DNA from: Prochlorococcus marinus
GTDB lineage: Bacteria; Cyanobacteriota; Cyanobacteriia; PCC-6307; Cyanobiaceae
Length of the DNA stretch: 64,000 bases
Assembly: GCF_001180245.1 (NCBI RefSeq)
Contig: NZ_CVSV01000075.1
Location: 1-64,000 of the forward strand
Reading direction: 5' to 3'
Part shown: positions 24,112 to 37,380 of the stretch, piece after piece
How the letters are laid out: every line of letters begins with the position of its first letter
How positions within the stretch are numbered: position 1 is the first letter of the stretch
Program-made: the position numbers and the translations under genes
The notes under the pieces: model-generated
The model's input: only the letters and a program-made list of their open reading frames with translations
Database searches by the model: none
What the model was told of the DNA's origin: nothing

Positions 24112-24423
24112 TTAGCTTACTACAGCTAAAATATCCTTTTCTGAGAGCAAGACATACTCATCTCCTCCCAATTTAATGTCTGTGCCAGCATATTTGCTGT
24201 ACAAAACTTTATCGCCAATACTCACTTCTGGAGTTTGTCGAGAACCATCGTCATTAAGTTTGCCAGGGCCTACCTGAGCAACTTCTCCAACCTGTGGTTT
24301 TTCTTTAGCTGAATCAGGCAAAAGAATGCCCCCAGCAGTTTTTTCCTCAGATGCGGAAACTTTAATAAATATTCTATCTCCCAGTGGTTTTACTGTAGAG
24401 ACTGTAAGTGAAACAGCTGCCAT
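24112..24423 (-). CDS. groES: Co-chaperonin GroES
   Basis: A 103-residue GroES with the mobile-loop region [19 protein letters not shown] and the conserved [12 protein letters not shown]. It caps GroEL in the folding cycle. First gene of groESL; a K-box lies ~118 bases upstream on the same strand. Confidence 0.95.
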
Positions 24424-24540
24424 AGATTAATGGAGGATCATGATTGAGACGCTTTGCGTCATAAAAATGGAAAGAGAAATTCTCCATCCGTATCATCAAC
24501 AACATAATCTGCAAAGCGGCAATTAAACCATACTTAAACT

Positions 24541-24556
24541 GTGCGGGTGGCCGAAC
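24541..24556 (-). promoter_or_regulatory. K-box-like element upstream of groES
   Basis: On the minus strand GTTCGGCCACCCGCAC matches the cyanobacterial K-box (as I recall it, GTTCGG-NNAN-CCNNAC), a light/heat-related element of groESL promoters. It is a GC-rich island in AT-rich DNA. No CIRCE inverted repeat (TTAGCACTC) is visible. Confidence 0.55.
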
Positions 24557-24638
24557 CCATTTAACGAATCTACCCATGAGGTGGTAGTATTTTCGGATTA
24601 TGAGCTGTTTAAATCAGCTATTCATCACCAATCAATAA

Positions 24639-26102
<1,464 letters not shown>

Positions 26103-26146
26103 ATATTTAAATATATATATATTTAACCTTCAATAATTTTAAATTC

Positions 26147-26551
26147 ATGGCAATTTCTCTAAAAGTTTTAGCTCCTAATAAAAATGTTTATCAAGGCGAA
26201 GCTGAAGAAGTAATCCTTCCTAGTACTACTGGTCAAATTGGTGTACTACCAGGACATATCTCTTTAGTTACTGCTATAGATATTGGCGTTTTAAGGCTAA
26301 GAATGAATTCCCAGTGGAAATCAATCGCTCTTATGGGAGGCTTCGCTGAAATTGAATCAGATGAAGTTATAGTTCTAGTAAATAATGCTGAAATTGGTTC
26401 TGAAATTAATGTTCAAAATGCTGAACAAGATCTTAAAGAAGCAAAATTAGTAATTAGCAAATTTTCTGAAAATGAAAAAAATCCAGAGAAAATTAAAGCC
26501 TTGAAAGAGGTTTCAAAGGCTGAGGCTAAGATTCAAGCTGCAAAGAACTAA
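26147..26551 (+). CDS. atpC: F1Fo ATP synthase epsilon subunit
   Basis: A 134-residue subunit with the beta-sandwich motif [20 protein letters not shown] (~residue 26) and a C-terminal two-helix region rich in Ala, Lys and Glu. Regulates ATP hydrolysis. Follows atpD by 44 bases in one unit. Confidence 0.95.
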   Translation: MAISLKVLAPNKNVYQGEAEEVILPSTTGQIGVLPGHISLVTAIDIGVLRLRMNSQWKSIALMGGFAEIESDEVIVLVNNAEIGSEINVQNAEQDLKEAKLVISKFSENEKNPEKIKALKEVSKAEAKIQAAKN

Positions 26552-26554
26552 TAT

Positions 26555-27031
26555 TTAGGCGGTTCCACAAAAAGTTACTTCGGGGAACTTTAATTTGGCT
26601 TCTTCTAACTTTTTTGTTTTACCTTCTTCTTGCCAATAATTTATAACTTCAGTAGCCTTATTCAATATCTCTACTCTCTCGTTATCTGTAATCCAACCTT
26701 TATTCTCAAGTTCACTTTTTAATTTTTCCCAAGCATCATCTCTTGGCCAAAAATAATAAGCAGTAAGAGGGCTTGGGCCTCCACCTACTATTTGATCCAC
26801 TGCTAGAGCCACATTATCAGGTAACCACAATACTTTAATTATGAACCTTCCTTCATCGGGTTTAGGAGTATAACCAGTAGGCACCCCATCTTCATCAATT
26901 GTGGCAGCTGCCAATACAGCTGTGGCACCCATCATTCCTGAATTAGGAGAAGAATTTTTAGCGTTTGGTGCATCACTGTTTTTTTCCTTTTTTTCTGTTG
27001 AATTTTGATTTAACTTATCTGATGAGGTCAT
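26555..27031 (-). CDS. ycf65: Ribosomal protein PSRP-3/Ycf65 with N-terminal extension
   Basis: A 158-residue protein. The C-terminal ~95 residues are PSRP-3/Ycf65 (30S subunit): [20 protein letters not shown], then [18 protein letters not shown] and [11 protein letters not shown], ending [10 protein letters not shown]. An N-terminal extension of ~60 residues (Ser/Asn/Lys-rich, then [13 protein letters not shown]) is not part of the core domain. It ends three bases from atpC, convergent. Confidence 0.88.
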   Translation of the reverse strand: MTSSDKLNQNSTEKKEKNSDAPNAKNSSPNSGMMGATAVLAAATIDEDGVPTGYTPKPDEGRFIIKVLWLPDNVALAVDQIVGGGPSPLTAYYFWPRDDAWEKLKSELENKGWITDNERVEILNKATEVINYWQEEGKTKKLEEAKLKFPEVTFCGTA

Positions 27032-27136
27032 TCACTTATTTGTGTTTAATAAATAATTTATCAGTTTATGGTCACATTTTGATTGATTTATTCAAAATTT
27101 CTTGATTTTAGTAATTGATGACTTCTAAACAGGATT

Positions 27137-27295
27137 TTATCTATCATGAGTTACTTCATAAAAATCATAAATAGTGGCTTCCAATGAATCCCAAAGATCT
27201 TTGGGGATATCGTTTTCTTCTGCGAACATGCCAAGCTGACTAGCTAAGCCTCTTGCTTGAGAAAGTTTCGAATCATATGAATCAGACTTGTTCAT
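27137..27295 (-). CDS. Small acidic hypothetical protein
   Basis: A 52-residue acidic, helical, soluble protein. It begins MNKSDSYDSKLSQARGLASQ, then LGMFAEENDIPKDLWDSLEA, and ends DFYEVTHDR. Codon content and composition fit a real gene. It is likely a conserved picocyanobacterial small protein. Function unknown. Confidence 0.65.
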   Translation of the reverse strand: MNKSDSYDSKLSQARGLASQLGMFAEENDIPKDLWDSLEATIYDFYEVTHDR

Positions 27296-27349
27296 TTTTG
27301 AGTTTTAAACTTAATAAAAAATAAATCTATTAACTAGATAAGTCAAATT

Positions 27350-28675
27350 TCAAAACTCTAAATCAGAAATTTCTTTAAGTGCAGCAATACTTAAAACATC
27401 TGGGTTTGTATCTTTGACCAGGACATCATCTTCAATTCTTATCCCTATGCCTTTCCATCTCTCATCTATAGGGGGTTGTCCCTCAGGGACTGGGATCCTA
27501 TCACTTATATAGATCCCAGGTTCTACCGTAAGAATCATTCCATTCTGTAATGGCACTTCATAGTCACCCATTCTGTATGCTCCAACATCATGAACATCTA
27601 AGCCAAGCCAATGTCCAGTTCTATGCATGTAAAGATGTTTATAAGATTGATTCTCAATTATCTCCTCAGTACTGCCCGACAATAATCCAATTTCCTTTAA
27701 TCCTTCTATAAGAATTGTTAACGCAACATTATGAACAGCATTAGAATTCGATCCTTTTACAGCACTTTTAATTGCATTTTTCTGCGCACTCAATACAATT
27801 TCATAGATAACTTTTTGCTCATTAGAAAATTTACCACCTATTGGAATAGTTCTTGTTATATCTCCATTGTAATAATCAATTAGTGAACACCCAGCATCCA
27901 CCAACAATAAATCTTCCTTCTTTAATGGTGAGTTATTTGAGGTGTAATGCAAAATACAGGCATTATCTCCTGATGCAACAATTGAGTTATAAGCTGGTCC
28001 TCTAGCCCCTTTTTCCAAAAAGAATCCCTCAAGAAGACCCTGAATTTGTCTTTCATTTTTCTTTGATGAGATAGATTCTCTAACTAGTTCATGAGCTTCG
28101 GCTGAAATTTGTATTGCCTCTCTCATTCTCTTAATCTCAAATTCACTTTTAATTAATCTCATCTCATTTAAATAAATTTCTGGAGATTTTATAGAATTTG
28201 CTCCAATCCCTGATCTTGAGCGATTTTCAAGTTGTTGTGAAAATATCTCTAGTACAATTTTCTCTATTTTTGGATGCTTTCCAATTGAAAAAACAAGTTC
28301 ATCAGAACCATTTATGTAATTTGGGAGTAAATCTCTTAATTCGTTTATTGAGTGAGCCTTATCAGCCTTAAACTCTTTTTCAGCGCCTTCTAAACCCCAT
28401 CTAAAGCCATGCCAGACTTCGCTTATAACATCTTTAGGAGCGACAAACATAATAAATCTCTCTCCCTTTGGCTTATGCGATAAGAAAAGAGCGATTGCAT
28501 CTGGCTCATCGAAACCTGTTAAATACCAAAAATTACTATCTTGCCTAAAAGGATATTCACAATCAGCATGATGCTTTACAAGATTAGCCCCAGGGATAAT
28601 AGCAGCTTTCCCACCTAATTTATTTAGGAATATTTCTCTTCTTTCTTCAAAAACTTTATGATCAGGTTCAAACAT
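27350..28675 (-). CDS. pepP: Xaa-Pro aminopeptidase (AMP P type)
   Basis: A 441-residue M24B metallopeptidase of E. coli PepP type. The N-terminal domain has FWYLTGFDEPDAI. The pita-bread domain has the dimetal ligands: LLVDAGCSLIDYYNGDITRT (two Asp), HRTGHWLGLDVHDVG (His), LTVEPGIYI (Glu) and IGIRIEDDV (Glu). It removes N-terminal residues preceding proline. Divergent from the CNNM-like gene. Confidence 0.95.
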   Translation of the reverse strand: MFEPDHKVFEERREIFLNKLGGKAAIIPGANLVKHHADCEYPFRQDSNFWYLTGFDEPDAIALFLSHKPKGERFIMFVAPKDVISEVWHGFRWGLEGAEKEFKADKAHSINELRDLLPNYINGSDELVFSIGKHPKIEKIVLEIFSQQLENRSRSGIGANSIKSPEIYLNEMRLIKSEFEIKRMREAIQISAEAHELVRESISSKKNERQIQGLLEGFFLEKGARGPAYNSIVASGDNACILHYTSNNSPLKKEDLLLVDAGCSLIDYYNGDITRTIPIGGKFSNEQKVIYEIVLSAQKNAIKSAVKGSNSNAVHNVALTILIEGLKEIGLLSGSTEEIIENQSYKHLYMHRTGHWLGLDVHDVGAYRMGDYEVPLQNGMILTVEPGIYISDRIPVPEGQPPIDERWKGIGIRIEDDVLVKDTNPDVLSIAALKEISDLEF

Positions 28676-28749
28676 AAATTGTGTATTGGCGTGTTTAAAA
28701 AAAAAATGGAAGAATGAATTAAAACAGATTTAGTACCTAATCTACTTTA

Positions 28750-29733
28750 ATGGAACCAAGTGTTTACGGTTTATTTTTACTAATAATAATTATTTTAATT
28801 GGATCAGCATGTTGTTCGGGAGTAGAAGCAGCTTTTTTAGCCGTAAATTCAATTAGAATTTTAGAAATTGCCTCTAGACAAAAACCAAAAAGTTCTGCGA
28901 ATCAACTTCTAAAACTCAGGAAACATCTTGGAAGGACGCTAACAGTAATTACTATTACAAATAATGGGTTTAATATAATTGGCAGTCTTATTTTAGGAGT
29001 ATACGGTGCATTGGTAATTAATAGCAGTTTTGGTTTAACCCTTTTTTCAATATTTTTTTACATACTAGTTGTTTTAGTAGGAGAAGTACTACCAAAAGCT
29101 CTTGGCACAAGATTTTCAATTCAAATAGCACTATTATCTGTCCCTATTTTGCGAATATTAAATACTTTAATGAGGCCATTCTTAATATTAATTGAACAGA
29201 TATTTCCGGTTATTACAACAGAAAACGAGATTTCAACTGATGAAGAAGAAATTAGACAAATGGCAAAAATTGGAAGTCAAAAAGGTTTTATAGAGGCTGA
29301 TGAGGCAGCAATGATATTTAAGGTTTTTCAATTAAATGACTTAAAAGCAAAAGACTTAATGACCCCGAGGGTATCGGCACCTTGTCTTGATGGGTCTTCA
29401 AATATTGATGAAATTTCAAAACTCATAATGTCTGACAGCTCTCCATGGTGGGTTATTTTGGGAGATAAAGTTGACAAAATACAAGGGGTAGTTAAGCGTG
29501 AAAAAATGTTGGAAGAGTTAATTAATGGGCAAAATAAAAAATTATTATCAGAAATTTGCGAACCTGTGGACTACATTCCCGAAATGATTAAAGCAGATCA
29601 ATTATTAACTAAATTTGACAAGGATCATAAAGGAGTGAAAGTAGTAGTAGATGAATTCGGGGGATTCGTGGGAATTATTGGTGCAGAAGCTGTGTTATCT
29701 GTATTAGCTGGTTGGTGGAAGAATAAATTATGA
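28750..29733 (+). CDS. CNNM/DUF21-CBS membrane protein (hemolysin C-like)
   Basis: A 327-residue protein. The N-terminal DUF21/CNNM domain has about four transmembrane helices (first YGLFLLIIIILIGSACCSGV with AAFLAVNS). A cytoplasmic part has the DLMTPRVSA signature preceding CBS-like sequence. It lacks the C-terminal CorC domain. Relatives are magnesium/cobalt transport or regulatory proteins. Its stop overlaps the GTPase start (ATGA), so the two are translationally coupled. Confidence 0.88.
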   Translation: MEPSVYGLFLLIIIILIGSACCSGVEAAFLAVNSIRILEIASRQKPKSSANQLLKLRKHLGRTLTVITITNNGFNIIGSLILGVYGALVINSSFGLTLFSIFFYILVVLVGEVLPKALGTRFSIQIALLSVPILRILNTLMRPFLILIEQIFPVITTENEISTDEEEIRQMAKIGSQKGFIEADEAAMIFKVFQLNDLKAKDLMTPRVSAPCLDGSSNIDEISKLIMSDSSPWWVILGDKVDKIQGVVKREKMLEELINGQNKKLLSEICEPVDYIPEMIKADQLLTKFDKDHKGVKVVVDEFGGFVGIIGAEAVLSVLAGWWKNKL

Positions 29734-30971
29734 AACAATTTAAAATTAAAGAAAATTATTTACTTTTAAAAAAATGGTGGGAGACTATTGATCTTACCAA
29801 TTATGAAAAAAGTGTTTTTAATAGAGAAATAATTTCTTTTAATCAACAACTTTTAAGGCTCAAAGAAAAAAAAATAAGAATTGGCGCATATGGTAAATCA
29901 GGTGTAGGAAAATCCTCTGTTTTGAATTCTTTATTAAAAAAAGACATATTCAAAACAGATATTATTAATGGGACCACAAAAGAAATACAATCGGAAATTT
30001 GTAATCTAAAAGATCAAACACTGAATAGTTTAGAGTTGCTAGATTCTCCAGGATTTGATTTCTGCAATAATAAATCTACAGATAAAGTTTACTCTTACAT
30101 AAATCATTCAGATCTTATTCTTTTTATAGTTTCGGGAGATTTAAATAGAAATGAGTTAAACGAAATCAACTCTTTTATAAAAGATGGGAAAAAAATTATT
30201 TTAATTTTAAACAAGATCGATCTATTTAATAAAAATGAATTAAGAGAAATAATTGAAAATATAAAGTTTAAGCTTCCAAAAGATTTAAATATTCCAATAA
30301 TTATTAATAATGGAAACAATCTTAAAAATTACATAGCAAAATTAATCAATCAATATGGTGAGATACTATTAACACTAAATTCTATTCAATTAGCTGACAA
30401 ATTTTTTCTGCGATTAAAAGAACAAAGATTGAAAAGAAGGCAGAAATTGGCTCAATCAACTATCGGTAAATTTTCGACTATAAAGGCATCCGCAGTAGCT
30501 CTTAATCCTTTTATTTTTTTTGATGTTGCTAGTAGTTTCGCACTAGATACTGCATTGATTAACGAATTAAGTAAGATTTATGGCTTAAAGTTGAAAGGTG
30601 AATCTACAAGAAAAATATTTAAAAATATATCCATTAATAATTTATGTTTGGGAGTCACTCAAGTCGGCGTCAATACCTCTTTCAACCTAATTAAGAAAGT
30701 AATTCTATTAACAGCACCTTTTACTAACGGGCTTTCATTATTACCCTATGGACCCATAGCAATTATTCAAGCAGCAATCGCTGTGTATTCAACAAAAATA
30801 CTTGGGAAATTAGCAGCAAAAGAGATATTTATAAGAAGCAAAGCTTCTTTTATAGAGCCTGCTATTATGATCAAAAATATGAATTTTAATGACTCAGAGA
30901 TTTTTAACCATATAAATATTTATTTTTCAAATAGAAATTTTAATAATAATTTTGTTAGCATTCTGCCTTGA
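29730..30971 (+). CDS. Era-like GTPase with hydrophobic C-terminus
   Basis: A 413-residue protein. G1 GKSGVGKSSVLNSLL (~residue 54), G3 LLDSPGFDF (~residue 97) and G4 LILNKIDLF (~residue 150) show an active TRAFAC-class GTPase. The C-terminal ~200 residues contain hydrophobic segments (LLPYGPIAIIQAAIAVYSTK) similar to DUF697-like membrane-associated tails. Coupled to the CNNM-like gene by a four-base overlap, suggesting a joint membrane function; unknown in detail. Confidence 0.85.
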   Translation: MKQFKIKENYLLLKKWWETIDLTNYEKSVFNREIISFNQQLLRLKEKKIRIGAYGKSGVGKSSVLNSLLKKDIFKTDIINGTTKEIQSEICNLKDQTLNSLELLDSPGFDFCNNKSTDKVYSYINHSDLILFIVSGDLNRNELNEINSFIKDGKKIILILNKIDLFNKNELREIIENIKFKLPKDLNIPIIINNGNNLKNYIAKLINQYGEILLTLNSIQLADKFFLRLKEQRLKRRQKLAQSTIGKFSTIKASAVALNPFIFFDVASSFALDTALINELSKIYGLKLKGESTRKIFKNISINNLCLGVTQVGVNTSFNLIKKVILLTAPFTNGLSLLPYGPIAIIQAAIAVYSTKILGKLAAKEIFIRSKASFIEPAIMIKNMNFNDSEIFNHINIYFSNRNFNNNFVSILP

Positions 30972-30978
30972 AACTTAA

Positions 30979-31548
30979 ATGGAAAAAAGAATTGCATTAT
31001 TTGGTACAAGTGCAGATCCACCTACCATTGGACATGAGAAAATATTAGAAGAATTATCCAAAATATATGCTCATACCATTTGTTATGTAAGTAACAATCC
31101 GAAAAAAAAGCATAAAGAGGATATCGCAATCCGTAGCCAATTATTAAAAACTCTTATTGAAGATTTAGATGATTATAAAATATTATTTAATCAAAGTATC
31201 ACTAGCAAATGGGCAGTAGAGTCGATTAAAAAATGTAAAAAAGTTTATAAAATTGATAATTTAGATTTCGTTATTGGGAGTGATTTAATTCAAGAAATTT
31301 TCTGCTGGAAAGATTTTGAAAAAATTATTACAGAGGTAAGTTTTTTTATAATTTCAAGAGAGGGTTATCCTGTTGAATCAAATACTCTTAAGATGTTAGA
31401 AACTTATAATGTGAAATTTAAGATTTCATCCATAAAAATCCCAAACATTTCAAGTTCTAAGTTCAGATTAAATTTTAATTATTCTAATTTACCGCCGTCT
31501 TTAATAGATTTTGTTAAAAAGAATAATTTATATGAATCCACAAATTAG
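30979..31548 (+). CDS. nadD: Nicotinate-nucleotide adenylyltransferase
   Basis: A 189-residue nucleotidyltransferase. The HxGH-type site is LFGTSADPPTIGHEKILEEL (residues 7-26), and the C-terminal ISSSK-like motif is ISSSKFR. It makes NaAD from nicotinate mononucleotide. NadE, the next enzyme in NAD synthesis, is encoded four bases downstream. Confidence 0.92.
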   Translation: MEKRIALFGTSADPPTIGHEKILEELSKIYAHTICYVSNNPKKKHKEDIAIRSQLLKTLIEDLDDYKILFNQSITSKWAVESIKKCKKVYKIDNLDFVIGSDLIQEIFCWKDFEKIITEVSFFIISREGYPVESNTLKMLETYNVKFKISSIKIPNISSSKFRLNFNYSNLPPSLIDFVKKNNLYESTN

Positions 31549-31552
31549 TTGA

Positions 31553-33250
31553 ATGAAGTTTTTACTTGCTCAAATTAATCCGGTTGTTGGAGATTTAGAG
31601 GGTAATGCAAAAAAAATTCTTAATGCTGCTTCGAAAGCTAGCTCAAATTCTGCTGATTTAGTTCTTACTCCAGAATTATCATTATGGGGATATCCAGCAA
31701 ATGACTTACTCCTAAAAAATAATTTAATCAGAAATCAATATCAAATTCTTGACCAATTAGCTTTAGTTATTAATAAAAAATATGGAAACTTGAGCATCAC
31801 AGTCGGGATAGCTGAGATAATAAATGATTCTTTTTTCCCAAATCTTTATAATTCTATTGCATTGCTTGAGCGCGGTGAGTGGAAAATAATTGCTCGAAAA
31901 ATTATTCTTCCCACATATGAAGTATTTGATGAAAAAAGATACTTTAGATCAGAGGAAAAAGTTTCTATATTAACAAAAGAAATACATAATAAAACTTGGC
32001 GAATTGGCTTTACTATATGTGAGGATTTATGGGTCAACAAAAATATAGAAGGTAGAGGAATTCATAAAGAAAATCCTATTTCTGATTTAAAGAAAAAAAA
32101 AGTTGATATCTTAGTTAATCTATCGGCCTCCCCATATACCTTCAAAAAGTTAGAGCTAAGATCCAAAGTTTCCAGTTTTGCTGCTAAATATCTTCAAGTA
32201 CCGCTTATATATGTAAACCAGATTGGTGCAAATGATAATTTAATTTTTGATGGGAATAGTTTTATTCTTGATAAGAATGGATCTAAAATTAAGCAATTGA
32301 AATCTTTTTCAGAAGACCTCTCTAGTTGGCATATTAAGCAAACAATCCCCGAGAAAAAGGAATTTGAACAATCTGAAATATCATCAATTTTTGATGCATT
32401 AGTCCTTGGGGTTAGGGATTATGCTCAAAAATGCGGTTTTAAAACAGCTTTAATCGGACTAAGTGGTGGCATTGATTCAGCACTAGTTTCAGCAATTGCG
32501 ACAGCTGCTCTTGGCAGCAATAATATTTATTGCGTCTCAATGCCCTCCAAATGGAGTTCATCCCATTCAAAAAGTGATGCAAAAGATTTAGCAAGGAGAT
32601 TAAAAATAAATTTCAATAGCATCCCAATTGAAAACCTAATGAATTCTTTTGAAGAATCTTTTATAAAAACCATATCTTTCGAGATGGCCGAAATAACAAA
32701 TCAAAATATTCAATCAAGGATCAGAGGAACTCTTCTGATGGCTTTAGCAAATCAAGAAAAGCATTTATTACTTTCAACAGGAAATAAATCAGAGCTGGCT
32801 GTAGGATATTGCACACTTTATGGTGATATGAATGGGGGATTATCGGTAATTGGGGATTTATATAAAACTAATGTTTTTAAATTATGTAATTGGCTTGATA
32901 GTGAAGAATCAATAAATCATAGAAAGTCATATATGTTAGATACTAATGAAAATATAATTGGAAAAAATATCCGCACTAAAGCTCCAAGTGCCGAATTAGG
33001 TCCTGATCAATTAGATACTGATTCTCTCCCGCCTTATTCTATTTTAGATAATATTCTTAAAGGAATTATTGAAGAGAAAAAAGATTTACTACAGCTAGAA
33101 GAAGATGGTTATAAAAAAGATTTAATTTTAAAAATTATCTCACTCATAAAAAAAGCGGAATTCAAAAGAAAGCAGGCTCCTCCAATCCTAAAACTGAGTA
33201 GCCAATCATTAGGAAGTGACTGGAGAGTTCCCATAGCAATATCTTATTAA
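31553..33250 (+). CDS. nadE: Glutamine-dependent NAD+ synthetase
   Basis: A 565-residue two-domain enzyme. The N-terminal nitrilase-type glutaminase has the triad Glu (LVLTPELSLWGYP), Lys (ARKIILPTYEVFDEKRYF) and Cys (GFTICEDLW). The C-terminal ATP-pyrophosphatase has GLSGGIDSALVSAIA (~residue 303) and STGNKSELAVGYCTLYGDM. It amidates NaAD to NAD+. Its 3' end overlaps the convergent DUF3326 gene by four bases. Confidence 0.95.
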   Translation: MKFLLAQINPVVGDLEGNAKKILNAASKASSNSADLVLTPELSLWGYPANDLLLKNNLIRNQYQILDQLALVINKKYGNLSITVGIAEIINDSFFPNLYNSIALLERGEWKIIARKIILPTYEVFDEKRYFRSEEKVSILTKEIHNKTWRIGFTICEDLWVNKNIEGRGIHKENPISDLKKKKVDILVNLSASPYTFKKLELRSKVSSFAAKYLQVPLIYVNQIGANDNLIFDGNSFILDKNGSKIKQLKSFSEDLSSWHIKQTIPEKKEFEQSEISSIFDALVLGVRDYAQKCGFKTALIGLSGGIDSALVSAIATAALGSNNIYCVSMPSKWSSSHSKSDAKDLARRLKINFNSIPIENLMNSFEESFIKTISFEMAEITNQNIQSRIRGTLLMALANQEKHLLLSTGNKSELAVGYCTLYGDMNGGLSVIGDLYKTNVFKLCNWLDSEESINHRKSYMLDTNENIIGKNIRTKAPSAELGPDQLDTDSLPPYSILDNILKGIIEEKKDLLQLEEDGYKKDLILKIISLIKKAEFKRKQAPPILKLSSQSLGSDWRVPIAISY

Positions 33251-34305
33251 TCACCATAAAAACACTGTTGGATTTTTTTTAAAGGCCGTTTAACTGAATC
33301 AAGATTGATACCTTTTTTGATAGCAAGAATTATGCCTGCAGCTTCTAAATAATTATCCACTTCAAAAAGATTGGGATAATCATAAAACTTATTTGTCACT
33401 TTTAATGTATTTTGATTTTTTACAGAGATAATATTTAAACCTTTTTCAATCCCTGCTAGTACTGCTTCTCCACCTAGTGCTCCATTAGGAACAACAATAG
33501 ATTCAATCTGATCAGGGTGTAGTGAGATTGATTCATTTTTAGCGGGTAATTCTACAATGTCAGGTGCATTGCTTAAACCAATCAGTACAGATGGTAAAAA
33601 AGTGTATCCTATTTCTTCTGCAGCTGCACGAGGATCTAAATTTTCATTCAATTCAATTGGATTTAAAGCAGGTGCGTGAGCACAGGGAACTTTTAAAAAT
33701 TTGCTTATTAAATGACTTATAACTGCTTCGACTCCAGCAATAGGATCAACCCCTTTACCCTCTCGATAGATATTTGTTTCTAAAGAATCTGGATCATCTG
33801 GAAATTTTGCCACAATTGCTATTGCTGTAACTCCTTTTTCTATTAAACATTTTCCAGCATCAATTAGAGTATCAGGATTTTCAATTTTGCCACCACTGAT
33901 TTTTGAAGAATCAGAATCAATAACTATGTTTAATGGCTTTTTTGTAATCACATAAGAATGAACATTAATCCCTAAAGTAGAAACGCATGCATCAGCAACT
34001 TGTAAATGTCTTACTAATATTTCTTTTTCAATGGCTAAATCAAAAATTATCCCAATTTTCTGTTGCTTTACCCTCTTTAAAGCGATTTCTCCTTTAGCAA
34101 GTCGGTCTAAACTATAACCCTCAACATAAAAAATATTTTTATCTTTTTCAGAAAGAGTACCGCCATTCATAACATTTGGATGAGTAATTAAACATCCACT
34201 TGCGGATGCTAATAATTTAGCGGTAGGAAGTGCATCCCCAGCAAAACCTCCTACTTCACAACCAATACCAGTTGGAACAATGAATATTGTTGGTGAATTT
34301 TCCAT
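33247..34305 (-). CDS. DUF3326 family protein
   Basis: A 352-residue protein of the DUF3326 family. The N-terminus FIVPTGIGCEVGGFAGDALP and HPNVMNGGTLS are distinctive; further on are DACVSTLGINVHSYV and VPCAHAPAL. Conserved across cyanobacteria and plants, function unknown. Ends within nadE on the opposite strand. Confidence 0.85.
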   Translation of the reverse strand: MENSPTIFIVPTGIGCEVGGFAGDALPTAKLLASASGCLITHPNVMNGGTLSEKDKNIFYVEGYSLDRLAKGEIALKRVKQQKIGIIFDLAIEKEILVRHLQVADACVSTLGINVHSYVITKKPLNIVIDSDSSKISGGKIENPDTLIDAGKCLIEKGVTAIAIVAKFPDDPDSLETNIYREGKGVDPIAGVEAVISHLISKFLKVPCAHAPALNPIELNENLDPRAAAEEIGYTFLPSVLIGLSNAPDIVELPAKNESISLHPDQIESIVVPNGALGGEAVLAGIEKGLNIISVKNQNTLKVTNKFYDYPNLFEVDNYLEAAGIILAIKKGINLDSVKRPLKKIQQCFYGD

Positions 34306-34332
34306 TATTAAAAATATTTCAATTTATATTTT

Positions 34333-34524
34333 TTAATTAGCTATGACAGCTTTAATTTTAAGTTTTTTTGTTCCAAAAGAGTCAATAGAATTTTGAATAT
34401 CAACAATTGACCATCGAATTAAATCTCCTTTTTTTTCTAAATTTGTAATGATGAATTCCCTTAAATTTTTTAATTTTATTGAAACTGGCCAATCTAAATA
34501 ACAATCAACTGAACTTAATTTCAT
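34333..34524 (-). CDS. Small hypothetical protein next to ferredoxin
   Basis: A 63-residue soluble protein starting MKLSSVDCYLDWPVSIKLKN. Its ATG overlaps the stop of the ferredoxin gene by four bases, so they are coupled. The GDLIRWSIVDI and KLKIKAVI stretches suggest a small alpha-beta fold. It probably acts with the ferredoxin, but function is unknown. Confidence 0.7.
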   Translation of the reverse strand: MKLSSVDCYLDWPVSIKLKNLREFIITNLEKKGDLIRWSIVDIQNSIDSFGTKKLKIKAVIAN

Positions 34525-34847
34525 TTTTGATATTTACCAAATTGATCATTATACAAATCATCTTCAACTTCTTTACCAATAACAATATTCAAATCTGACT
34601 TGGGGTATGCTACACACAAAAGTGCAAAGCCCTTTTCCCGTAAATCATCATTTAATCCCATAGCATCTTCCTGATCTACGGATCCCTCCAATATCATGGA
34701 TGCACAATCTGTACAAACTCCTGAACAACAACTACTTGGTAAATCTATTCCATTCATTTTTGCCGCTGAAATAATATCTTGATCCTCAGAACATAAAAAG
34801 CTAAAAGTCTTTTGGTCAAATTGAACTTTGATATTGTATTCAGGCAT
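34521..34847 (-). CDS. Plant-type [2Fe-2S] ferredoxin
   Basis: A 108-residue ferredoxin. The cluster cysteines are in SCCSGVCTDCASM (C-x4-C-x2-C, ~residues 39-50) with the fourth in LLCVAYP (~residue 77). It transfers single electrons. The C-terminal extension and divergent spacing relative to PetF suggest one of the minor ferredoxins, not the main photosynthetic one. Overlaps the next small gene. Confidence 0.9.
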   Translation of the reverse strand: MPEYNIKVQFDQKTFSFLCSEDQDIISAAKMNGIDLPSSCCSGVCTDCASMILEGSVDQEDAMGLNDDLREKGFALLCVAYPKSDLNIVIGKEVEDDLYNDQFGKYQK

Positions 34848-34863
34848 ATCCTAAATCTTATTG

Positions 34864-35814
34864 CTAAACTGCTGAACCTCCTACAACTTCTAATATTTCT
34901 TGTGTAATCGCTGCTTGTCTGGCTTTGTTATAGGTTAGATTCAAAGTACTTGCTAATTCTTTAGCATTATCACTTGCATTATTCATAGCAGTCATCCTAC
35001 AAGCTAATTCAGAAGCTGCCGACTCTTGAAGAGCTCTTAGTACCTGATTCTGTAAATATAAAGGTAACAAGGAATCTAATAGTTGATCAGGACTTTGTTC
35101 AAAAACAATATCTGATGGCAACTTCTCTGAATCACTTTTTTCAATATTTGATTTTTCAACAAGTAACTTACTATCTTTTGTAGTCAATCTAAAAATTTCA
35201 TCGTTTTCCTCAGCGATTCCTTGAGGGTCAAGTGGCAATAGTGTTTGAACGACAGGGGCACAGCTAACTAAAGTGATGAATTTCGTATATATAATTTCCA
35301 CCCTATCAGAATTTTCTGAAAGAAATTCGGCTAAAATCTCATTTGTAACTCCTTCAGAATCCTTGACTGTGGGTACCTGTTCTAGTTCTTTGAAAGTACT
35401 TTTAATTACATATCTATCCTTTCTATTTTGAAAATATCCAATAGCTTTCTTCCCTACCAAAATTAAATTTGGCTGATACCCTTGTTTGACTAATTCTGCG
35501 TATCTTATTTCTACCTTTTTTATAATATTTGTATTGTAACCACCGCATAAACCTCTATCCGCAGTTATACATACCAAGGAGATACTCTTTACTTCTCTCT
35601 TGGATAATAAAGGAGAGTCGACAGCCTCAAATTGTACTCTAGATTGAATATTTTCTAAGACTCGCGCAAGTTTATCTGCAAAAGGTCTACTCTTAAGAAC
35701 TTGATCTTGAGCTCTCCTAACTTTTGCAGCTGCAACAAGTCTCATGGCCTCCGTTATTTTTCTCGTATTTTTAACGGAAACGATTCGATCTCTAATCTCT
35801 TTAAGATTTGCCAT
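34864..35814 (-). CDS. atpG: F1Fo ATP synthase gamma subunit
   Basis: A 316-residue central-stalk subunit. N-terminal helix [20 protein letters not shown], Rossmann part [14 protein letters not shown], and C-terminal helix [17 protein letters not shown] are typical. An insertion around residues 200-240 corresponds to the photosynthetic gamma insertion but, as in cyanobacteria, lacks the plant regulatory cysteine pair. Last gene of the main atp operon. Confidence 0.96.
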   Translation of the reverse strand: MANLKEIRDRIVSVKNTRKITEAMRLVAAAKVRRAQDQVLKSRPFADKLARVLENIQSRVQFEAVDSPLLSKREVKSISLVCITADRGLCGGYNTNIIKKVEIRYAELVKQGYQPNLILVGKKAIGYFQNRKDRYVIKSTFKELEQVPTVKDSEGVTNEILAEFLSENSDRVEIIYTKFITLVSCAPVVQTLLPLDPQGIAEENDEIFRLTTKDSKLLVEKSNIEKSDSEKLPSDIVFEQSPDQLLDSLLPLYLQNQVLRALQESAASELACRMTAMNNASDNAKELASTLNLTYNKARQAAITQEILEVVGGSAV

Positions 35815-35832
35815 TGTATCTCCTAAATAAAT

Positions 35833-37362
<1,530 letters not shown>

Positions 37363-37380
37363 TTAAGGTTGATTTAAAAG

